DNA from: Candidatus Rokuibacteriota bacterium | GTDB lineage: Bacteria > Methylomirabilota > Methylomirabilia > Rokubacteriales > CSP1-6 | Direction: 5' to 3' | NCBI GenBank assembly: GCA_003221695.1 | Contig: QHSX01000059.1 | Location: 1-64,000 of the forward strand | DNA: 64,000 nucleotides | Shown: piece after piece, positions 44,301-53,911 of the stretch | Layout: every line of letters begins with the position of its first letter | Numbering within the stretch: position 1 is the stretch's first letter | Translations under genes and position numbers: made by a program | The notes under the pieces: generated by a model | What the model saw: only the letters and a program-made list of their open reading frames with translations | The model's database searches: none | What the model was told of the DNA's origin: nothing

Positions 44301-45284
44301 ATGATGATCGTACGCGCGGCGCTCTCGGCCGCGCTTGCTCTCAGCGTTCTCGTCGCGTCGCTCGCCGCCGAGGCACAGCCACCGGCCAAGGTCTACCGAA
44401 TCTCCCTCTTTCACGTGGGCCTTGACCATGTGCCGCCGTCGCTCGACGGCCTGCGCGATGGGCTCAAGGCGCTCGGCTACGAAGAAGGCAAGAACCTCCG
44501 GCTCGACTTCCGCAACCTGCCCGACGAGGCCGCAGCCCGCGTCACGGCCGCCGAATTCGCGCGGACGCGGCCGGACCTCGTCGTCGCGTTCGAGAACCAG
44601 ACGATCAGGGCCGCCCACGGAACGATCACGGACATCCCCGTGGTCTTCCTTCACGTCTCGGATCCCGTCGCGGCCGGCGTCGTGAAAAGCCTGGCCCATC
44701 CCGGCGGTAACATGACCGGCCTGGTGGCGCTCGGGAACGCGCCGACCAAGGAAGTGCAGCTCTTCAAGGAGATCGTCCCCGGTCTTCATCGAATGCTCGT
44801 CCTCGCCGATCCGGACGATCCGGGCGTCCCGCAGTTCAGGCGTGAAGTGTGGCAGGCCGCCTCCGCGTTGAAGATCACGACCATCGATCGCGACGCGGGA
44901 ACGCAGAAGAACCTGGAGCAGGTCTTCGCGTCGCTATCGCGGAGCAACACGGATGGCGTCTTCATCGCTTCACTGAACCTGCGCGTGAAGTTTCACTCGC
45001 TGATCCTTCGCCTGGCCGCCGCGCGGCAAATTCCGGTCGCCGGGCATCGTAAGGAATGGGTCGAACGCGGTGCGCTCTTTTCCTACGCCGAGAACATCAG
45101 GGAGGTCGGGCGCGTGGCGGCCGGGCGTTACGTGGACAAGATCCTCAAGGGAGCGAAACCTGCCGACCTCCCGATCGAGGCGTACGAGCGCCCGGAGCTG
45201 GTCATCAATCTCAAGGTGGCGAAGGCGCTCGGGTTCACGATTTCCCCGTTCGTGCTGCTGCGCGTGGATCAGGTCATCGAATGA
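44301..45284 (+). CDS. ABC-type substrate-binding protein (ABC_sub_bind/PF04392 family)
   Basis: 327 residues with a signal peptide (about 1-24, ending LAAEAQPP). The mature part YRISLFHVGLDHVPPSLDGLR and GYEEGKNLRLDFRN, the internal VVFLHVSDPVAAGVVKSLAHPGGNMTG, and the ending AYERPELVINLKVAKALG are characteristic of this family of unknown ligand (often linked to tryptophan- or nucleoside-like compounds). No permease or ATPase is adjacent. Start at ATG 44301; the frame is open upstream to 44232. It ends convergently, overlapping the TctA-TctB stop by 11 bases. Confidence 0.88.
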   Translation: MMIVRAALSAALALSVLVASLAAEAQPPAKVYRISLFHVGLDHVPPSLDGLRDGLKALGYEEGKNLRLDFRNLPDEAAARVTAAEFARTRPDLVVAFENQTIRAAHGTITDIPVVFLHVSDPVAAGVVKSLAHPGGNMTGLVALGNAPTKEVQLFKEIVPGLHRMLVLADPDDPGVPQFRREVWQAASALKITTIDRDAGTQKNLEQVFASLSRSNTDGVFIASLNLRVKFHSLILRLAAARQIPVAGHRKEWVERGALFSYAENIREVGRVAAGRYVDKILKGAKPADLPIEAYERPELVINLKVAKALGFTISPFVLLRVDQVIE

Positions 45285-47241
45285 TGCCATAGCCCAGCCA
45301 GACGAAGACCTGGCCGGGAGGGAAGGGGACGCTGAGCGCCGTCTCGAAGATTCCGTAGACGAAAGCGAAACCGAGCACGCTCAGTAGGATACTGATCGGC
45401 CATCGCTCGCGGGCGCCGGCTTTGAGGTAGAGAAACGTCGCGACCAGCGTCGCGATCGAGAAGCCGAGGAGCCAGATCGCCAGCCAGAAGCCGGCGATCC
45501 AGGCGCAGATCTCGACGCTGCGGCGAGTCGCCACGGCGCGCGGCACATCGGCCCCCCCTGCCGCGGTGGTCTCCGGCGCCGGCCGGGACCGATGACCGGT
45601 GAGGTCGCGGGCGAGCTGCACGATCGCCAGCGCGAGCCCGGGGATGCCGACGGCCCAGCAAAAGAGCCCCGCCCGCACCCCGAAGGTCCGGCTCTGCCAG
45701 AGCGCCCACGCGAACAGGGCCACGAGCACGAGGCTCCAGAGGGTCGCCCCGTCGAGCGACGGCCCGCGAAACGCCGTCACCGGGCCCGCCTCGCCCGCTG
45801 CCGCCGTGGCGGCGGGCGATCTCGCGCGCCGCCGGCGCTCGATCAGCATCGGTCCCAGGACTCCCACGACGATGACGGCGAGGAGGAGGAGCACGCCCGG
45901 GCGCACGAGCCAGGCGAGGCCGTAATTGTCGGTGGACAGGAAGAGCTTGTTCTCGGCGAGCGGGCCCAGCACGAGCCCGAGCAGCAACGGCGGGCGCGGC
46001 CAGTCGAGCCGTGTCATCACCCATCCCAGCGCGCCGAACACCAACACGACCAGCACGTCCTCGAAGACATTCTTCTCGGCGAACGCGCCGACGGCGATCA
46101 GCATCAGGATGAACGGGATGAGCAGCGCGCCCCGGATCTGGGTGATCCTGGCGACCTGCCGGAGGAACAGGAAGCAGACTGCAACCGTGATGACGTTGGA
46201 GATCACGATGGTCCACACCATCGCAAACGTCACGGCCAGGTGGCCTTTGGGCGCGGGCGTGAGCATCGCCGGTCCCGGCACCAAGCCCTGGATCAGGAAG
46301 GCGCCCATGAGGATCGCCATGGTGACGCTCGCGGGGACGCCGAAGGCGATGGTGGTGACGAGGCTCCCGCCAAGCGTCGAATTGTTCGCCGCGCCCGGCC
46401 CGAGCACGCCTTCGACCGCCCCTTTGCCGAACCGCTCTCGGTTCGGCGAGCTCTGGACAGCGTGGGCGTAGGCGAGCCACTGGGTGGTGGCAGCTCCCAT
46501 CCCGGGGATGATCGCGATGAAGGTGCCGATGGCGCTGCACCGGAGCACGAGGAGCCAGTGGTGGAACGTATCGCGCACACCCTGCCAGACGCCGCCGAGC
46601 CGGTCCACCTCGACCTTGGCGATGCTCGAACCCTGGACCGCGAGGTCGATGACCTCGGGGATTGCGAAGAAGCCGATCGTCACCGGCACGAGCCCGATCC
46701 CGTCCCAGAGGAAGAGCTGGCCGAAGGTGTAGCGCTGGATCCCCGACACCGGGTCGAGCCCGATCGTCGCGAACCAGAGACCGAGGCAGCCGGCCAGGAG
46801 CCCTTTCAAGAGTGCCTCGCCGCTCAGCGAAGCCACGAAGGTGATGCCGAGGACCGCGAGCATGAAGAACTCGGGGGAGCCAAACGTCAGCACCAGCGGC
46901 CGCACGACCGGGATGGCCAGGGCGAGGGCGAAAGCGCCGAACACCGCGCCGAAGAGCGAGCTCATGATCGCGGCCCCGAGCGCCCGCCCTGCCTCGCCGT
47001 TCTTGGCCATGGGATGGCCGTCGACGATCGTCGAGGCGGTCGTCGGCTCGCCGGGGATCCCGAACAGGATCGAGGTGATGTCGCCGGTCGTGTTGGTGAC
47101 GGCTGCCATCCCGAGGAGGAACGCGAACGCCTCGACCGGCGTCATCTTGAAGACGAAGGGCAGCATGAGCGCGAGCGTCGTGGGCCCGCCGAGGCCAGGG
47201 AGAATGCCGACGGCGAAGCCGATCGCGATGCCGATCAGCAT
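45274..47241 (-). CDS. Fused TctA-TctB tripartite tricarboxylate transporter permease
   Basis: 655 residues. Residues 1-480 are a TctA large permease: GILPGLGGPTTLALMLPF, GIPGEPTTASTIVDGHPMAK, AIIPGMGAATTQWLAYAHA and the GVLGPGAANNS loop. A linker of about 40 residues leads to a four-helix TctB domain (about 500-655). Known systems use TctA, TctB and TctC to import citrate, tartrate or other acids with Na+ or H+. The first in-frame start is ATG 47241, but the frame upstream reads DAFLAGLIQVFTWPAFGL, just like a TctA N-terminus, so the true start may be a non-standard codon near 47300. It follows two TctC genes. Confidence 0.88.
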   Translation of the reverse strand: MLIGIAIGFAVGILPGLGGPTTLALMLPFVFKMTPVEAFAFLLGMAAVTNTTGDITSILFGIPGEPTTASTIVDGHPMAKNGEAGRALGAAIMSSLFGAVFGAFALALAIPVVRPLVLTFGSPEFFMLAVLGITFVASLSGEALLKGLLAGCLGLWFATIGLDPVSGIQRYTFGQLFLWDGIGLVPVTIGFFAIPEVIDLAVQGSSIAKVEVDRLGGVWQGVRDTFHHWLLVLRCSAIGTFIAIIPGMGAATTQWLAYAHAVQSSPNRERFGKGAVEGVLGPGAANNSTLGGSLVTTIAFGVPASVTMAILMGAFLIQGLVPGPAMLTPAPKGHLAVTFAMVWTIVISNVITVAVCFLFLRQVARITQIRGALLIPFILMLIAVGAFAEKNVFEDVLVVLVFGALGWVMTRLDWPRPPLLLGLVLGPLAENKLFLSTDNYGLAWLVRPGVLLLLAVIVVGVLGPMLIERRRRARSPAATAAAGEAGPVTAFRGPSLDGATLWSLVLVALFAWALWQSRTFGVRAGLFCWAVGIPGLALAIVQLARDLTGHRSRPAPETTAAGGADVPRAVATRRSVEICAWIAGFWLAIWLLGFSIATLVATFLYLKAGARERWPISILLSVLGFAFVYGIFETALSVPFPPGQVFVWLGYGIIR

Positions 47242-47306
47242 CAGGCCAAAGGCGGGCCAGGTGAAGACCTGGATCAGCCCGGCCAGGAAGGCGTCGCCGA
47301 ACCCGA

Positions 47307-48332
47307 CTATCGGAGGATTCCCCTGAGCTTCACCGCGAGGGCGGGGTCCAGCGTGAGCAGATCCTGGACAAGGCGGTCGGTCTCTTCGCCGCCGATCGGG
47401 TCGACCTCGAGCTTCGCCCGCGTGGCGTCGGCCGTGAATTCCGGGTCACGCAGCGTCTCGAGGAAGGCGGCGCGGAGCGCCTGCAGGCGGTCGGCCGGCG
47501 TCCCGGGCGGAAGCGCGTAGAGCCGGCTGATCGCCGTCGGCACGATGATCCCGGCATTGATCAGCTGACGCGCCTCCTCGGTCTTTGCCAGGCTCGACGC
47601 GACGGGGACCTGCGGCAGATCGGGGAGCGGCTTCGGCGCGATCTGCAGCACGATCGAGATCTCGCCGCCCTCGAGGGCCCGGCGCCACGTGGCCTTGATC
47701 GACTCCCACTGCCAGCAACCCCCCGCAACCTCGCCCGCCTCGGCCGCGAGCCGGATGTCGGCCGTGCCCTTGTAGCCGCGCACGAGCTGGATCGGGAGAC
47801 CGAGCGTCGCCTGGAGCACGCGCGCGACGTCGTGGGTCGTGTCGCCGGGTCCGATGCCGCCGAGCTTGACCGGCGTCTGGGCGGACCTCCACTGCTCGAG
47901 GCTCGTGACGCCGCTCGCCTTCATCAGGGCGCAGGCGGCACTGTCCCTCATCGGGGCGCCGATGAATAGGAACTTCCGCGCGTCGAACTCGATGCCCTCG
48001 CGCCCGAGGACCTGGCCGACGACCTGGTTGCCGTGGAAGTTGACGATGGTGAGACCGTCGGGCTTGGCCACTTTGTAGACGTGATTCGCGGCGATCAGGC
48101 TCGCCGCCCCCGGCATGTTCTCGACGATGATCGTGGGGTTGCCAGGGAGGTGTCGCCCCATGTGGCGGGCGATCACGCGGGAGTAGGTGTCGTAGCCGCC
48201 GCCGGCGGAGAAGCCGACGATGATCCGGATGGTCTTGCCTTCGAAGAACCGCCCTTCTCCCTGAGCCGGCGCCCCGCCCGCCATCATCGCGAGGAGCGCG
48301 AGCGCGCCGACGGGTCGGAAGCGCTCACTCAA
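47307..48332 (-). CDS. TctC/Bug-type tripartite tricarboxylate transporter binding protein
   Basis: 341 residues. Signal peptide (about 1-24), then the Bug start FFEGKTIRIIVGFSAGGGYD, VARVLQATLGLPIQLVRGYKG and the C-terminal ETDRLVQDLLTLDPALAVKLR. Periplasmic binding protein for organic acids. It starts with TTG 48332, overlapping the upstream paralogue's stop. It lies directly before the TctA-TctB gene, with which it should form one transporter. The adjacent 48325 paralogue could offer a second ligand. Confidence 0.9.
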   Translation of the reverse strand: MSERFRPVGALALLAMMAGGAPAQGEGRFFEGKTIRIIVGFSAGGGYDTYSRVIARHMGRHLPGNPTIIVENMPGAASLIAANHVYKVAKPDGLTIVNFHGNQVVGQVLGREGIEFDARKFLFIGAPMRDSAACALMKASGVTSLEQWRSAQTPVKLGGIGPGDTTHDVARVLQATLGLPIQLVRGYKGTADIRLAAEAGEVAGGCWQWESIKATWRRALEGGEISIVLQIAPKPLPDLPQVPVASSLAKTEEARQLINAGIIVPTAISRLYALPPGTPADRLQALRAAFLETLRDPEFTADATRAKLEVDPIGGEETDRLVQDLLTLDPALAVKLRGILR

Positions 48333-49344
48333 AGAGGAGCGCCCTCAGCTTGGCGATCAGGGCCGGCTCGAGCTTGAAGAGCCGGTCGACCGTCCGTTCG
48401 ATCTCCTCTCCGGTGATCGGGTCGATCTCCAGCTTGGCCTTCTCGGCGTCGGCGAGCAACGCGGGGTCGCGGAGCGTCTCCTGAAACGCCTTCCTCAGTA
48501 TTTGCACCCGGTCCTTCGGCGTCCCCGGCGGCAGCGTGTAGGTGCGGACGAGCAGGCTGTCGTTGTGGATCGCCACCTCGATCAGCCGGCGCGCGTCGTC
48601 GGTCTTGGCGAAGTTGATCGCGAGCGGGACGCTGGGGAGATCGCGATGCGGCTTGGGCGCGGCCTGGAGCACGAGCCCCACCTCGCCGGCGTCGAGCGCC
48701 TTGCGCCAGGTGGCTTGCAAGGAGCCCCAGCCCCAGCACGCGCCAGCGACCTCGCCGCCCTCGGCGGCCAGCCGGATATCGGCCGTGCCCTTGTAGCCGG
48801 TGACGACCTGGATCGGCAGGCCGAGCGCCGCCTTGAGCGTCCTCTCGGCGTTGTCGGGCGTGGACGACCCCGGCGCCACTCCGCCCAGCTTTACCGGCGC
48901 GCCCGCCGCCATCCACTTCTCGACGCTGGTGATCCCGCTCGCCTTGGTCAGCGCGCAGACCGTGTGCTCGGTTGCGGCCGCCCCGACGTATTCGAACTTC
49001 CGCGCGTCGAACTCGATGCCCTTCTGGCCGAGGACCTGACCGAGGAACAGCCCGCCGATGAAGTGGCCGAGGGTGAGGCCGTCGGGCTTGGCGATCTTGT
49101 AGAGATAGTTGGCGGCGATCAGGCTTCCAGCGCCGGGCATGTTCTCGACGATGATCGTCGGGTTGCCCGGAATGTGCCTCGCCATATGCCGGGCGATCGC
49201 GCGCGAGTAGGTGTCGAAGCCTCCTCCTGCCGAGAAGCCCACGACGATGCGGACGGTCTTGCCCTTGTAGAAGGCCTCCTGGGCCCAGGTGGGCGCGGCG
49301 GGCGTCAGGAGAACGAGACCGGCGGTCAGGACCAGCCACGTCAT
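48325..49344 (-). CDS. TctC/Bug-type tripartite tricarboxylate transporter binding protein
   Basis: 339 residues. Signal peptide (about 1-22, ending TWAQ), then AFYKGKTVRIVVGFSAGGGFD, PGNPTIIVENMPGAGSLIAAN and the family C-terminus RTVDRLFKLEPALIAKLRALL. Very similar in layout to the next gene downstream, so the pair comes from a tandem duplication. ATG 49344 overlaps the stop of the molybdenum hydroxylase gene (ATGA), which ties uptake to hydroxylation of the same substrate class (inference). Confidence 0.9.
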   Translation of the reverse strand: MTWLVLTAGLVLLTPAAPTWAQEAFYKGKTVRIVVGFSAGGGFDTYSRAIARHMARHIPGNPTIIVENMPGAGSLIAANYLYKIAKPDGLTLGHFIGGLFLGQVLGQKGIEFDARKFEYVGAAATEHTVCALTKASGITSVEKWMAAGAPVKLGGVAPGSSTPDNAERTLKAALGLPIQVVTGYKGTADIRLAAEGGEVAGACWGWGSLQATWRKALDAGEVGLVLQAAPKPHRDLPSVPLAINFAKTDDARRLIEVAIHNDSLLVRTYTLPPGTPKDRVQILRKAFQETLRDPALLADAEKAKLEIDPITGEEIERTVDRLFKLEPALIAKLRALLFE

Positions 49345-51629
49345 GTCGACGGTCCCTCTGCCGGAGCGGCCCGGCGCCGCGCTCTGTCGCTGGCGCGCCA
49401 CACGCGCTCGGGCGTCATCGGCAGATCGGTGATCCTGACGCCGATCGCCCGGGCGATCGCGTTGGCGACAGCCGGCGCCGTCGGGATGAGTCCGCTCTCG
49501 CCGATCCCCTTGGCTCCGTACGGGCCTGGCCCGTCGCCGTTCTCGACCAGAATGCTCCGGTACTCCTCCGGCAGGTCGCTCATCACCGGCACGCGGTAGT
49601 CGATGAGCGAGGGATTCAGGAGCTGGCCGCCGTCGTAGATCATCTGCTCGAAGAGGGTGTGGCCGATGCCCATCATCGCCGCGCCTTCCTCCTGCGCCTC
49701 GCACTCGCGCGGGTTGATGGCGCGGCCGATGTCGGCGACCGAGACGTAGCGGAGGATCCGCACGCGCCCCGTGTCCCCGTCGACCTCGACCTCGGCCGCC
49801 GCCATTCCGACCTCCCAGAACGGAGCCTCACCGCCGAGCGGAGCGTGGCCGCGCTCGCCGCGATAGGTCCCGCGACCGATCAGCTCGCCACCCGTTCCGA
49901 AGTGGGCGGCCACGGCCTCTCCGTACGTTCGCTCCCCCCGCGGGGAGACGATCCTCTCGTCTCGCAGCGTCAACGCGGGACGCTCGCTCTCGAGCAGCCG
50001 GGCGCCGATGGTGAGGAGCTGGTCGCGCACGTCACGCGCCGCCCTGAGCACGGCGAGCCCCATCAGTGTCGTCGAGCGGCTCGCGCTGGTCGCCTGGTCG
50101 TAGGGGCTCATGCCCACCTCGGACCGCGCCACCCTCACGCGGTCCAGGGGCAACGCCAGCTCCTCCGCCACGATCTGGGAGAGCGCGGTCCGCGCCCCCT
50201 GACCGCATTCGACGGTCCCCGTCAGGAGCGTCGCGCTCCCGTCGGCGTGCATCCGCACCATGGCACTGGACACCGACGGAGCGAGCGGCGCCTTGATGGT
50301 GCAGGCGATGCCCTTGCCGCGCCGGGGCGCCGCCGTCGGCTCGTTCCAGCCGATCTGAGCGGCGGCCTTCCCAAGGCCCTCGGCAAAATCGCAGTCGATG
50401 GGCAGGTCGCCCTCCATGAGGGGCTCCCCACGCTTGAGGACGTTCAGCAGGCGCAGCGCGAGCGGGTCCCATCCGAGCCGCTCGGCGATCACGTCCATCT
50501 GCGACTCGTAGGCCCAGGCGAGCTGGGGGACGCCGTATCCACGGAAGGCCACGCTCACCACGGTGTTGGTGTAGACGCCGTACGCGTTGATCCTGAGGTG
50601 CGGGATCCGATACGGGCCGGCCGCGGTGTACGCGGACTTCTGTACCACACGCGGTCCGACGTCGGCGTAGGCGCCGAGCTGATAATGGATCTCGCAGTCG
50701 CGCGCCACGAGCGTGCCGTCGCGGCGGACGCCGGTCTTGAGACGATAGCGCACCGCGGCGCGTCGGACCGTCTTGAACGCTTCCTCGACGGTGAGCGCCA
50801 GGCGCACGGGCCGCTTCACGCGCAGGGCGAGGGCGATCGTGAGCGGCTCGATCTTGGTGTAGGACTTGTTGCCGTAGGCTCCGCCGAGATACGGCACGAT
50901 CACCTGCACGCGGGCGAGGGGCAGGCCGAAGATCTCGGCCAGCTCCTTCCGAACCGGGAACGGATGCTGCGTCGACGCCCAGACGGTGATCCCGTGACCG
51001 TCCACCCGGGCGATCGCACAGTGGGGCTCGAGCGAGTAGTGGTGAACCATCGGGAAGGTGAAGGTCTGCTCCACCACCAGATCGGCCTCGGCGAAGCCGC
51101 GGTCGACGTCGCCGCGCGCGTAGCTCCAGTGATGGCAGACGTTGGTGGACGGAATCGGCCTGAGGGCCGTGAGGTCTCGGAAGTGAGCGGCGGGCACGAG
51201 CCGCGCGTGGAGGACCGGCGCGCCGGGCGCCAGCGCCGCGTCGAGCGTGGCGACCGTGGGGAGCTCCTCCCACTCGACGGCGACGAGGGCGAGGGCCGCC
51301 TCCGCCTGCGCCGCGGTCTCCGCCACGACGGCGACGACGGGCTCGCCCGCGTAGCGGATCACCCCGTCGGCCAGCATCGGCTGGTCCTTGAACGCCGGAC
51401 CGTAGTAGAGATCCTTGACCGGGAGGTCCGCGGCGGTGAGCACGGCGAGGACGCCCTCGGCCCGCGCCGCGCGCGCGGGATCGACACGGAGGATCCGCGC
51501 GTGTGGAACCGGGCTCCGCCAGAGCTTGGCGTGGACCATCCCGGGCACGACGACATCGCTGATGAAGCGAGCGCGGCCGGTCGCCTTCGCAGGGGTGTCG
51601 ACGCGCGTCGCCGCCCGGCCGACGCTCAC
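49341..51629 (-). CDS. Molybdenum hydroxylase large subunit, variant copy (CoxL-like)
   Basis: 762 residues. Starts ATRVDTPAKATGRARFISDVVVPG and has VECGQGARTALSQIVAE, the loop AFRGYGVPQ, and the catalytic Glu in GAKGIGESG. The molybdopterin motif, normally GGxFGGK, reads LGGAYGNKSY, a departure from its tandem neighbour. GTG 51629 overlaps the preceding large-subunit stop (GTGA). Only one CoxS and one CoxM serve both copies. It lacks the CO-dehydrogenase AYxCSFR motif; aldehyde, nicotinate or aromatic CoA hydroxylation is more likely. Confidence 0.9.
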   Translation of the reverse strand: MSVGRAATRVDTPAKATGRARFISDVVVPGMVHAKLWRSPVPHARILRVDPARAARAEGVLAVLTAADLPVKDLYYGPAFKDQPMLADGVIRYAGEPVVAVVAETAAQAEAALALVAVEWEELPTVATLDAALAPGAPVLHARLVPAAHFRDLTALRPIPSTNVCHHWSYARGDVDRGFAEADLVVEQTFTFPMVHHYSLEPHCAIARVDGHGITVWASTQHPFPVRKELAEIFGLPLARVQVIVPYLGGAYGNKSYTKIEPLTIALALRVKRPVRLALTVEEAFKTVRRAAVRYRLKTGVRRDGTLVARDCEIHYQLGAYADVGPRVVQKSAYTAAGPYRIPHLRINAYGVYTNTVVSVAFRGYGVPQLAWAYESQMDVIAERLGWDPLALRLLNVLKRGEPLMEGDLPIDCDFAEGLGKAAAQIGWNEPTAAPRRGKGIACTIKAPLAPSVSSAMVRMHADGSATLLTGTVECGQGARTALSQIVAEELALPLDRVRVARSEVGMSPYDQATSASRSTTLMGLAVLRAARDVRDQLLTIGARLLESERPALTLRDERIVSPRGERTYGEAVAAHFGTGGELIGRGTYRGERGHAPLGGEAPFWEVGMAAAEVEVDGDTGRVRILRYVSVADIGRAINPRECEAQEEGAAMMGIGHTLFEQMIYDGGQLLNPSLIDYRVPVMSDLPEEYRSILVENGDGPGPYGAKGIGESGLIPTAPAVANAIARAIGVRITDLPMTPERVWRASDRARRRAAPAEGPST

Positions 51630-53911
51630 GGCGAGGCCCCCTTCGACACAAGGGCGTGCCAGACACGCTCGGGCGTCATCGGCAACTCCGTGAGGCGCAC
51701 TCCCACGGCCCGCGCAACTGCGTTGCCGATGGCGGGGGCCGCGCAGAACGTGCCGCTCTCGCCGACGCCTTTCGCTCCGAACGGCCCGGGGCCATCGGCG
51801 TTCTCGATCAGGAGCGAGTCCAGCGCCTCGGGGAGGTCGGCAAACGTCGGCACCCGATAATCGATCAGGCCCGGATTCAGGAGCTGGCCGCGCTCGCCCA
51901 CGCGCGCCTCGAACAGCGCGGGGCCGATTCCCTGCATCGCGGCGCCCTCGTCCTGGGCCGCGCACTCGCGCGGGTTGATCGCCTGACCTACGTCAGCCGC
52001 CGAGACGTATTTCCGCACGTGCACTTCGCCCGTCTCCCGATCGACCTCGACCTCGGCGGCGCCCATTCCGGTCTCCCAGAACACCGTGGCGCCGCCGAGG
52101 CTCCCCGACCACTCCCCGGGAACGAACGTGCCGACCCCGGTCACCTCGCCGCCGACCAGACCGAAGTGTCCGCTGATGACCTCCGCCAGCGTGAGCGTCC
52201 GGTTTCCGTGGGCGATCTTGCCCTCGCGGATCGTGAGCGCCGACGGCGGAGCGTCGAGGAGCTTGGCGGCGAGCGCCAGGAGCTGCTCCCGCGCGTCCTT
52301 CGCTGCCGCCGCGACGGCCAGCCCCATGACCGTCGTCGAGCGGCTCGCGCTCGTCCCGTGGTCGTAGGGCGTGAGCGAGGTGTCGGGGGCCGGGACGACG
52401 ACCGCCTCGAACGGGACACCGAGCGTCTCGGCGGCGATCTGCGCGAGGGCGGTCCGGGCTCCCTGACCGACCTCGACGCTTCCCGATAATAGAATGACGC
52501 TCCCGTCGGCATTGATGTGCACTACCGCGGTCGAGACCGCGTGGGTCCCACCCCCGTCCTTCATCGCGCACGCGAGCCCCCGTCCGCGGTTCCGGGTGAG
52601 CGGGGCGCCCCACCCGATCGCGCGCGCAGCCTGACCCAGGCCGTCGGCCATGTCACCGTCCAGCGGGGTATCGCCGGCGACGTACTCCTCGCCGCGCTTG
52701 AGAAGGTTTCGCTCCCTCAGCGTGAACGGGTCGATCCCGAGCCGCTCGGCGATCACGTCGATCTGCGACTCCGACGCCCAGGTGACTTGCGGAACGCCGT
52801 AGCCGCGGTAGGCGCCGGCGGGAACGTTGTTGGTGTAGACGCATCGCGCGTCGATCCTGAGACAGGGGATACGGTACGGCCCGGGCGCCCGGGACCCCGC
52901 CTTGGTCGCGACACGAGGCCCGATGTCGGCGTACGCGCCCGTGTCGAGGACGACGTCGCACTCGCGTGCGAGGAGCGTCCCGTCGCGTCTGACCGCGGTC
53001 CGAAGGCGCACGACCACCGAGTGGCGCGTGATCGTCCGGGCGCTCTCTTCCAGCGTCAGCGCCAGGCGCACGGGCCGGCGCACCCGGGCCGCGAGGGCCG
53101 CCGCGAGCGGCTCGATCTTGGTGTAGCACTTGCCGCCGAAGGCGCCGCCGATGAGCGGGACGACGACCTGGACGTGGGCGAGGGGGACATCGAAGATCTC
53201 CGCCAGGTCCTTCCGGACCGGAAACGGGTGCTGGGTCCCGCTCCAGACGGTGATCCCGTCGGCGTCGACGCGGGCGACGGCGCAGTGGGGCTCGAGCGCG
53301 TGATGGGAGAGAGCGGGATAGCGGTAGACGTCGTCGACGACGAGATCCGCCTCGGCGACGGCGCGCGCGAGGTCGCCCCGCTCGTATCGATAATGCTGGC
53401 AGACGTTCGTCCCGGCGACGGGCCGGAGGCCATCGAGATCGCGGAAGTGGCCGGCGCGGTCGAGCGTCGTGTGGATCACGGGAGCCCCGGGTGCCTGCGC
53501 CTCCTCCGCGTTCGTCGCCGCCGGCAGCTCCTCGTACCGGACGTCGATGAGCGCGAGCGCCGCGTCCGCCCGGGCGGGGGTGTCGGCGACGACGGCGACG
53601 ACCGGCTCCCCCGCGTAACGCACGACCTCGCGAGCGAGGATCGGCTGGTCCTTGTAGGCAGGGCCGTAGGCCAGGCGCTTCACGGGGAGATCGTCGGCCG
53701 TGCAGACGGCGAGGACTCCCGGCGCGGCGGCGGCGCGGGCTCCATCGACGGCGAGGAGTCGGGCGTGGGGCACGGGGCTCCGCCAGAGCTTCGCGTGCGC
53801 CATCCCCGGCAGGATGAAGTCGCTGACGTAGCGCGCCGCGCCCGTCACCTTGTCGTGCGCGTCGAGGCGCGGAACCGAGCGGCCGACGACGGTGAGGCGA
53901 TCAACCGCCAT
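51626..53911 (-). CDS. Molybdenum hydroxylase large subunit (CoxL-like)
   Basis: 761 residues. Starts VVGRSVPRLDAHDKVTGAARYVSD; molybdopterin motif LIGGAFGGKCY, loop GAYRGYGVPQ, cofactor segment VEVGQGARTALAQIAAE, and catalytic Glu in GAKGVGESGTF. All canonical motifs of the xanthine-dehydrogenase/4-hydroxybenzoyl-CoA-reductase-like family are present, without the CO-dehydrogenase AYxCSFR signature. It overlaps the small-subunit gene by 11 bases. Together with the paralogue it forms a tandem pair of large subunits in one operon. Confidence 0.93.
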   Translation of the reverse strand: MAVDRLTVVGRSVPRLDAHDKVTGAARYVSDFILPGMAHAKLWRSPVPHARLLAVDGARAAAAPGVLAVCTADDLPVKRLAYGPAYKDQPILAREVVRYAGEPVVAVVADTPARADAALALIDVRYEELPAATNAEEAQAPGAPVIHTTLDRAGHFRDLDGLRPVAGTNVCQHYRYERGDLARAVAEADLVVDDVYRYPALSHHALEPHCAVARVDADGITVWSGTQHPFPVRKDLAEIFDVPLAHVQVVVPLIGGAFGGKCYTKIEPLAAALAARVRRPVRLALTLEESARTITRHSVVVRLRTAVRRDGTLLARECDVVLDTGAYADIGPRVATKAGSRAPGPYRIPCLRIDARCVYTNNVPAGAYRGYGVPQVTWASESQIDVIAERLGIDPFTLRERNLLKRGEEYVAGDTPLDGDMADGLGQAARAIGWGAPLTRNRGRGLACAMKDGGGTHAVSTAVVHINADGSVILLSGSVEVGQGARTALAQIAAETLGVPFEAVVVPAPDTSLTPYDHGTSASRSTTVMGLAVAAAAKDAREQLLALAAKLLDAPPSALTIREGKIAHGNRTLTLAEVISGHFGLVGGEVTGVGTFVPGEWSGSLGGATVFWETGMGAAEVEVDRETGEVHVRKYVSAADVGQAINPRECAAQDEGAAMQGIGPALFEARVGERGQLLNPGLIDYRVPTFADLPEALDSLLIENADGPGPFGAKGVGESGTFCAAPAIGNAVARAVGVRLTELPMTPERVWHALVSKGASP

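Noticed and set aside
45592-47520. 642-codon plus-strand open frame opposite the TctA-TctB gene
   Set aside because: The composition (long runs of Glu, Arg, His, Asp) is typical of an antisense frame of a hydrophobic membrane protein gene.
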